DNA of 64,000 bases from Macrothele yani (taxonomy: Eukaryota; Arthropoda; Arachnida; Araneae; Macrothelidae), in the NCBI GenBank assembly GCA_039090855.1, contig CM077006.1, positions 52,647,336-52,711,335 on the forward strand, in the 5' to 3' direction. This document shows, one piece after another, positions 57,471-64,000 of the stretch; position 1 is the stretch's first letter; each line of letters starts with the position of its first letter. Below the pieces are notes generated by a model that was not told the DNA's origin, did not search any database, and was given only the letters and a program-made list of their open reading frames with translations. The position numbers were made by a program, and so were the translations under genes.

Positions 57471-58612
57471 TATTGTGGTAAGTTCAAAATTTATTATACT
57501 TCCTTTTATTATACGTCTAAGAGGAACACCCTGCATTTATGAACGTTGTGCATAAATTTCACTTTATATTGCTTCTGTAAATTCATATTTGATTATGTAT
57601 TTGGACTTACATTATGAGAGATTTTTGAGATTTATGTTAAGTATTTTAACAAGGGAGTATCTGACCTCGGATCTTAAACGATCCTTAGGAGATTTGCACT
57701 AGAGTGCCTGATAAGAAAGTCACGTGGAAGTGAAGAGTGGATAAAAGAGAAGACTCCTTTATTTATAATGGGGGGGGGACATCCTTTCCGTGGCAGTCAG
57801 AAACATCAACCAATAGGCTATCTGCTGCTCTTACACTATGCATTTTTTCACCAGTATTTTAACTTCAGCTTTGTCATATGTTTGTTACAGTTTTTTTGTT
57901 ATTCTTTAACTATAGTGTGGATCCAAACAATTTTTTAGATCTTCAGTAACTTTTATTATTGTTTTGTTGTAATTTTCTGTGGCTGCAGACTTTTTAAATC
58001 AATTTAACAACCCCTTGTGAGAACTATGAATATGTTGAATGTTTATATCTCTGGGAATACATGAACATATTCTTCTTGCCAAAAATATATTTGTCTATTG
58101 AACCAAACCATGTACATTTCAACCTAAATATTTTATTATATGCTAGGAAGCAAAAGTATATTATTGTGCCAAATGTTTTGGAAATGCTTTTATGCTGCCA
58201 TCATGGATGAGTGGTCAGACAAATGGGTTTCTGTTGGATTATCCTGGATGGGCATGTATGCAAATCCTGGATGAAGCACAGGGAGTATGTTTGTCCTATA
58301 GTGATGTTTCTGTCCCCATCCTGGAATCGGCAACTCCAAATTAAGGATGCTCGTGCAGGCATTCTCTTCGTAAATCATCTTGTAGGGAATAAGCATATGT
58401 GCACACTCCTTCCTTGTGTGTTTTTAAATGTGGCAGTGTCTACTGTATTGGTATTTTTATTTTTAATTGCGGTTCTGCGACATTTTATACGATTGTGAAC
58501 TGTTTTGTCACAGAAAACAAAATATTAAATGTAGTTGTATTTCATTGCTTACCACTAAAGATTCTGTTATTAATGTACTGAATTTAGTTTTTGTGTTTTT
58601 TTTTTTTTTTAG
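57471..58612. other. No gene recognised
   Basis: Intron leading to the poly(T) tract and acceptor of the last visible Mctp exon. A G run lies at 57770-57778. Confidence 0.5.
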
Positions 58613-58809
58613 TTCTTTAGTAGAGGTCCGCTTAGGTTAGGATTTAGCACGGATGCCAGTCACATTGCTAAGAAACAGAAGACCCAAGTATGGGACAGTG
58701 TTGTTACGATAGTTCTCGTGGAAGGAAAAATCTTCTGCCAATGGATGAAAATGGAACCAGTGATCCTTATGTAAAATTTCTTCTTGGTACAGAAAAATAC
58801 AAATCTAAG
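58613..58809 (+). CDS. Mctp: Mctp exon: start of second C2 domain, with apparent one-base deletion
   Basis: The exon follows a long poly(T) tract and ag, and ends at donor gtacat. It reads FFSRGPLRLGFSTDASHIAK, then VWDSVVTIVLVEGK, the first strand of a C2 domain. At the A run 58726-58730 the frame shifts: the continuation MDENGTSDPYVKF, then LLGTEKYKSK, lies one frame over. The exon is 197 bp, one base short of a phase-0 exon, and its neighbours are phase 0 here, so a single missing A explains everything. Either a sequence error or a real lesion. Confidence 0.92.
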
Positions 58810-59029
58810 GTACATCTGTAAAGCATTTGTTATAAAAAAAAAAAAAGCTTCCCAATGTCAGCTTTATATTGTGTAAGCACATGAATATTAGAATATTTGT
58901 TTGTGAACAACAATTTTAAAGTAAACCATCTGTATCCTTAGTAAAGTTGTGACAAATTGTTCATTATTTTTGCACTTAAACTGCTAATACGAGTTCTTTT
59001 CTAGGAATTTTTTTATTTTAATTTGCGAA

Positions 59030-61030
59030 TTTTTGGTGAAAACTCTTCTTCATCATGAAGTCACTTTTTGTCACCCTTTTTTCCCCATCACTATCACAGT
59101 TACCATTAACCTTGATGGTTATGGTTATTTTTCACCAAATCTTGTCTGATGTTAGGCAGTGACAGAACTCTGCAATCATTGATAACTGAATTCCTATTCT
59201 TCTCAATTTCTATTCTTTCTTTTAATTTTCTTTTTAGAAAGTTGTTTTCAAAACTGATTACTTTAAGGGAATTCAAATCCGTGTTGCGACCAGTTTCTCT
59301 AACGTGCCTATGTAAAACCTGTCTTGGAGCAATTCTTTAAAGTTGCTTTATGTTGTGCTATTCGAGTTTCTTCCTGTCTCTCCTATGTAAGATAGTCTAC
59401 AACAACATTTTACTTCATAAATTACACCTTGCATTTTCAAAATATCTTCTTCTCTTTGAACTAGTTTAGGGATTTTTTTTTTAACTTTGTTCTCTAAACT
59501 TGGAGCTGGTCTTGTATTTCTTGCTAATTCTCTTTAATGATTTGAATAAACCTCTGCGATAAGTAATTTTTCTAGTGAATTTTACATGTTGCTGATGAGT
59601 GTTCTTTTTAACAGAACTATTTAGAAGCTTATGGGTTTCATTTTAGGATAGTTATTTTCTGTAAGGATGTCTTTCAGTTCTTTGTGGGCTTTTTTCATGT
59701 CTGCTGTGGATACCATTTTATTTATTTCTTCTAAAAACTGACTTGCCACATTTTTCTCAATGGAATATGGATGGTAGGAATTGAAATCTAATAATATATT
59801 TGCAGCGTTCGAATTACCCAGTGGTCCGCTGGCCATTGGCCAGTAAAACTTTCGTCGGTCATCTGAACTATTGATTTTACTGGCTTGGATGTATAGTAAT
59901 TTTTTTTTTTTTTTCTAATTTGTCATAAGTTAAAAAATGAATTTCTATTTCTTTTACTCTGCTGTATGGTTTTCTTTTTGGGCTGCAAACTAATGGTAGG
60001 TTTAAAAACAAATATTGGAGATAATTCCATTGAAATGATACATTTTCTACATGTATTGTAAATGTATTTAAGTTTTTTTTTTCATTATTTTTTTTTATGG
60101 ACTACTGGTTTGCAAATTGTAGTGGTCTGCTGAGCCACTTGAAAATTTATTTCTAACTCTAACACTGATTTGTATTCAACCTTTTTATGCAATTTTGTAA
60201 GGAATTTTTCATCTTCATAATAGATGGTAATATGTAAGAAGTTAATTTCCTTTCTTTTTGAAGTTTTAATATGAACTTGAGGGAATAATCTAATTCATTG
60301 ACAGGGTCAAGAATTTTTTTTGGAAGTTCTTTTTCTGAGCTATCTATTATAATTAAAATATCATTCATATACCTATAGGCAAAACCATGTGGGTTGTATA
60401 AGTATTTACGATGTGGGTTTTATTAGGATTTTTAAATATCCTAATACAACCCACAAATTTTTGCTTGTACTGTAGATATTTTTTGCTTGTATATGGATGA
60501 CATTTTATTTTTACTTTATTATGCTCATCACTATGGTGAAGCATCACTGGAGACAACATTGTATTAGGATACACCGAAAGTCAGTATTTTTTTTTTTTTA
60601 GTTTTACCATCAATTAGGCATATAATACTTGCTTTCTTTTAAGTAGCCTATAATGCTGTGTTCACTATCATTTGTTCTGCGATGCTGTATACAACAGCTG
60701 TATCTACAGAAATAATTGGAGCCATTTCCAAATTGATACCCATGTTGGTTAAGAACATTTAAAACCACATATAGATATAGTTTTACAAGGCACCAAAAGA
60801 AAAAAATCCATGTAGTTCTGATGACCCTGTAAGTTGTTTTAAAATAGCATTGAAGTCATTTCAACAGTAATTTTAGCTTCATTCTCTAGACTAATTCCTC
60901 TGAAGTTAGTTTGCTTGGGTGTTGGTGTGGCATCGAACTCTCTTCTGCTGGATAATAAGAATAAAGCATTATAAAAGGCTATGTATGACTGGTTATTTCG
61001 ATTCTTGCCATTTGGTAGTTAAGTTTGCTG
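59030..61030 (-). pseudogene. Penelope-like element, reverse transcriptase and GIY-YIG regions
   Basis: On the minus strand from about 61020: KREFDATPTP and NEAKITVEM, then MGINLEMAPIISV (N-terminal RT region), then YMNDILIIIDSSEKELPKKI near 60368-60300, the catalytic block where Y.DD is expected and N replaces the first D. LQKERKLTSY follows, then HPYSIEKNVASQF near 59780 and ILTENNYPKM (thumb). The endonuclease reads GVIYEVKCCCRLSYIGETGR near 59430-59370, and the tail VINDCRVLSLPNIRQD near 59190-59140. Frameshifts and stops are frequent. Confidence 0.78.
60412..60455. repeat. Short palindrome inside the Penelope-like relic
   Basis: tgtgggttttattaggat pairs with atcctaatacaacccaca around a short AT loop. 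Confidence 0.85.
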
Positions 61031-61147
61031 GATTTAATGAAGTTGAACTGAAATAATAAGGCAGGGGTTATGTATTGATTATTCAGTGTTTGTTGTTTCT
61101 AGTTGCTGATATGTTTTTTTTATTCTTTGCTACCTTTTTCTTCTTTA

Positions 61148-61356
61148 AATCAATGAAGGAAGAAATATTCCTCATAATACATGGGAATTTGATAGAATAT
61201 TCAAAGCCAACATAATATAAATTCTAAACAAAATTTGCTTGTAACATGACCAAGTAAGTGTTACAAGCAAATTTTAGAATTTATATTCTATTTGCTTTGA
61301 ATATTCTATCAAATTTCCATGTATCATGAGGAATATTTCTTCCTTCATTGATTTAT
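61148..61356. repeat. Palindrome made of two inverted SINE B 3' halves
   Basis: Arms of about 95 bp: aatcaatgaaggaagaaata with tatttcttccttcattgatt, and aacaaaatttgcttgtaaca with tgttacaagcaaatttt. The same words occur in SINE B: tgaggaatatttcttcc matches the 3' end of the copy at 54778, and accaagtaagtgttacaagc also occurs in the copy at 61512-61690. Confidence 0.92.
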
Positions 61357-61511
61357 CTGTGGTACTGGTGATTTCCGACCTACATTCGTTTCTGGATGGG
61401 AGATGGGTCAAAACGCTATGATGAAGCAACGATGCTTGATTAGCGAAAATCTGAAGATTTTCAGATTCCTAAACTAAGTTTGCTTAGTCTCAGTTGCTTG
61501 GAACTTCACTG

Positions 61512-61690
61512 TCCTGGGTGGTGTAATGGTAGCATACTCAAATGGAAATCGGGCGATGCAGGTTCAATTCTCGCTCCAGGGCGATGAAATTTTCAAGTTT
61601 TCTGAGAGGTGGTACATGGATGACCAAGTAAGTGTTACAAGCAAATTCAGGATTTATATTCTGTTTGCTTTGAAGATTTTTTCTTCTCTT
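61512..61690 (+). mobile_element. tRNA-headed SINE (family B)
   Basis: The head tcctgggtggtgtaatggta contains an A box; caggttcaattctcgctcc is the B box; and tcctggg/ctccagg close like an acceptor stem. The body follows with gcgatgaaattttcaag, gtggtacatggatgaccaag and taagtgttacaagcaaatt, and fades into a T-rich tract after 61680. Confidence 0.78.
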
Positions 61691-61864
61691 TTCATTTTTG
61701 ATGACTCCCAAAAATAAGGGATGTTATTGATGGATATCACAACTACTATTTTTTTTTTTTTTTTTTGTCCAGTTCAGGCTTTGATTTTTTTTTCTAAGCA
61801 GTAGCAACACTTGCTAGTGGCCTTATTTTTACTAGCAAATTGTCTTATCTACTAGCAAAAGTTT

Positions 61865-62349
61865 ATTAACATTATACAAAAGAAACTTTAACATGTCCAG
61901 AATTAGAAGAAATTTTATTGTGCATATATGAAAATAACATTTTTATGTTCAATAACAAGATTTACAAACAAAATTATGGTGGACCTATGGGGTCACCATT
62001 GTCAACTTTATTTGCTGAAATAATAATGTGTGACATAGAAACAAAAATAATAAGTAAACTAGAAGATCCACCACTGATATTCTGCAGGTATGTTGATGAC
62101 ATTTTTCTGTTGTCCAGGCTAAAAAATGAGGAACTTGAAGACTTGACAAAAAAGTATAATGATATTTATCCATCTATTGAATTGACAGTGGAACAGGAAC
62201 ATAATAATACATTGGCATTTTTGGATATTATGGTAATCAAAACAAATGATAATATGCATTACAGAGTGCATAGAAAATTATCATATATTCCTGTATTAAT
62301 AGCTTTTCAGTCAGTACATGATGTTATAATCGACATGCATGAAGTGTAA
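61865..62349 (+). pseudogene. Penelope-like reverse transcriptase core
   Basis: The frame reads TCPELEEILLCIYENNIFMF, YKQNYGGPMGSPLSTLFAEI, FCRYVDDIFLLSR (intact catalytic YVDD near 62088-62105), then ELTVEQEHNNTLAFLDIMVI and YRVHRK. The order and the PMGSPLS, RYVDDIF and LAFLD motifs are diagnostic of Penelope-like elements. After the K of HRK the match fades and a stop follows. The thumb and endonuclease are missing. It faces away from the copy at 59030-61030 and belongs to a different subfamily. Confidence 0.82.
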
Positions 62350-64000
62350 AGAAAAAAAAAAGTGACCAAGAACTTTCGGGTAAGTAATTGGCTTTTTAAT
62401 GATATGTCCCCCTCCATTAGTCAATCATGACAAATTTTTATTTCACCCCTGTAACTGTCACATTGTAATGCTGAAAAGATTACAAATATTTAGATATAAC
62501 TCGCATTTTCATGACCTGACAGATTAATTCCAACAATTTAATTCGAATGCAAATATTTAAAAAACATGTTTTTTATTTAACTTTATTCACAAAATTCAAG
62601 AACACTATTCAAAATCTTAAGTTATTTTCCATGTGGTTTATGATCTGGGTTTCGGGTCTTTTCATCATACTACTTTAAAACAGCAGGCTTGGGGTCAAAC
62701 TTGTCTTTGGAGGGACCTTTTATTTATTGATATTAGGTAACTTTCTGGATGAACGAATTTTGTATTTTTAAAATTTCAAACCTGTATGAAATGTCAAATA
62801 TGTAGGGATTTGCCAAAAGATACACAATGTGTTACATGTGGTTTTACGTGCTTCAATTCTCATTGTTGATAGATTACATTTTGTTTCTAAAGTTTCTTGT
62901 ACATGGCATGTAGCTGCAAACTGTCCAAATTTAATTGGAAAATTCCCCACTTTCTGATTTCCTGCCATTTTATCCGGATTATTAATTTCATTTAAAATAT
63001 CCCTACGATGCTGGTAAAAGTGTTTTTTATTCTTCAATATAAAGGGTTTTCTTTTGAATCTACCCCCCCCCCTCCCCACTTCCCTTATTTTATTGCTACA
63101 GCAGGATGTCTAAACAAAACCAGGAAGTCATGGGAATGTTGTAAAATGAGGAAAAGGTCACAGTTTGGGCAGGAATAAGAATGTTCTGTGGTTTTCTGCA
63201 TTTTGAATTTTCCTAAATTCTAAGTTCCACATTTTTTAATTTTATTTCCTGATATTCCTGATTTTTTTTTTTTTTTTTTTTTTTTGGTAATAGTGCAAAA
63301 AAAATCTGACTTTGCTTTTTAAAAAAAATTAATAAAGTGCATGTTTTTTTTCTTCTAATAGTTTTTTTCAAATTCAATCAATAAAGCAAGATTTTTACTA
63401 CATCCACTTTTTTTTTAAGTGAAATTAAATTTTAGCATCAGTACTTATTTGAAACCAATTGTTCAAACAACTTTGAAATTCTGAAAAAATATTTTTTTTT
63501 TTTAATTCATGATCCAAAGGAGCATGATGAGATAAAACACTGTGGTAAAAGGAGAGATGGAAGCCCTTCAGCTGATCTAATGGACAACCAGCAACCAAAA
63601 ATACCCATGAACTGAGGTGCAAACCTCAAAGAAGTAAAAGAAAAAAGCCTAAAACACACAAAAATTACATAAGATGTCAAGCAAAGGACTTTACCAAGAA
63701 ATAACGAATATGCAATTCACTTCTAAAATAGATGGAACAACCTTAAAAAATAAAACATAGAGTATTGATAGAAAAAGATAAACTATTTACAAAATATTGT
63801 TCTATTCAGTCAAATAACAGCAAGAAGGCCCTAAGCCTAAAAGGTAGTGTTACTTGTAACAAAACGTGGTTACTGCAACAAAGGAACCCAAACACAGACC
63901 AAAGAACCAGCAGAAAAAACCAAAAGTACCATCAAAATGTAAATCAAACTTCAAAAGAGGTAGATGAGTAACCCAAATAAAGAAGAATTAAAAAAATGAT
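62350..64000. other. No gene recognised
   Basis: AT-rich sequence with a C run at 63064-63073 and poly(T) at 63259-63285. A minus-strand open frame at 62768-63079 has no motif I recognise. The next Mctp exon is not in view. Confidence 0.5.

Noticed and set aside
61512..61583. tRNA gene
   Set aside because: The tRNA-like fold is the head of SINE B; related heads with the same body occur at 54900-54990 and in part at 7160.
62768..63079. Possible gene of 103 residues on the minus strand
   Set aside because: No motif recognised; a C run creates the glycine-rich start. Left unassigned.

Overview
This window is animal nuclear DNA, most likely from an arthropod with a large, transposon-rich genome. 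The content that points there is the mix of Tc1/mariner, piggyBac, hAT, RTE-type LINE, Penelope-like and tRNA-headed SINE copies, plus one intronless ORF family that I know as multicopy in arthropods. The exact lineage cannot be fixed from sequence alone. Base composition is AT-rich, with many homopolymer runs and (GT)n microsatellites.

The only host gene I can support is an Mctp gene (multiple C2 and transmembrane domain protein) on the + strand. Four exons are visible: 13981-14089, 19926-20148, 46170-46290 and 58613-58809. They join in compatible phases across introns of about 5.8, 26.0 and 12.3 kb. They encode the end of the N-terminal region, the first C2 domain, the linker and the start of the second C2 domain. 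The gene continues beyond both edges. The last exon carries an apparent one-base deletion in an A run.

Nearly everything else is intronic repeat. 1-4.5 kb: a Tc1-like element split by a trimeric SINE, then a piggyBac-like element containing a LINE 3' end whose tail is tandemly triplicated. 4.85-6.1 kb: a second Tc1 family. 8.4-10.6 kb: a TTAA MITE, a fold-back and an hAT-like element. 11-13.5 kb: Penelope-like (PLE) fragments and a young 5'-truncated RTE copy with a 12-bp target duplication. 14.2-19.7 kb: a Tc1 relic, a degenerate intronless copy of a conserved multicopy gene, RTE and PLE fragments and a piggyBac-type MITE. 20.4-26.8 kb: an RTE-type LINE interrupted by a full-length second LINE in the opposite orientation. 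26.8-36.7 kb: two very large palindromes, a Tc1-like element with unusual catalytic spacing, smaller hairpins and a two-tier minisatellite. 41.9-51.2 kb: pogo-like and hAT elements, two more large palindromes, an interrupted tandem array of about 145-bp units and a second copy of the unusual Tc1 family. 52-57.5 kb: a mariner with an internal 28-bp x 14 minisatellite and two further Tc1-type elements. 59-62.4 kb: two opposed PLE fragments with SINE-derived palindromes.

Two themes recur. First, inverted duplications are very common: about a dozen, with arms from 19 bp to about 400 bp, including one that arose inside a LINE copy. Second, several transposon copies carry tandem amplification inside themselves (SINE body x3, LINE tail x3, Tc1 segment x3, mariner segment x14). 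No fully intact autonomous element was found, and no prokaryotic features, CRISPR arrays or operons are present.
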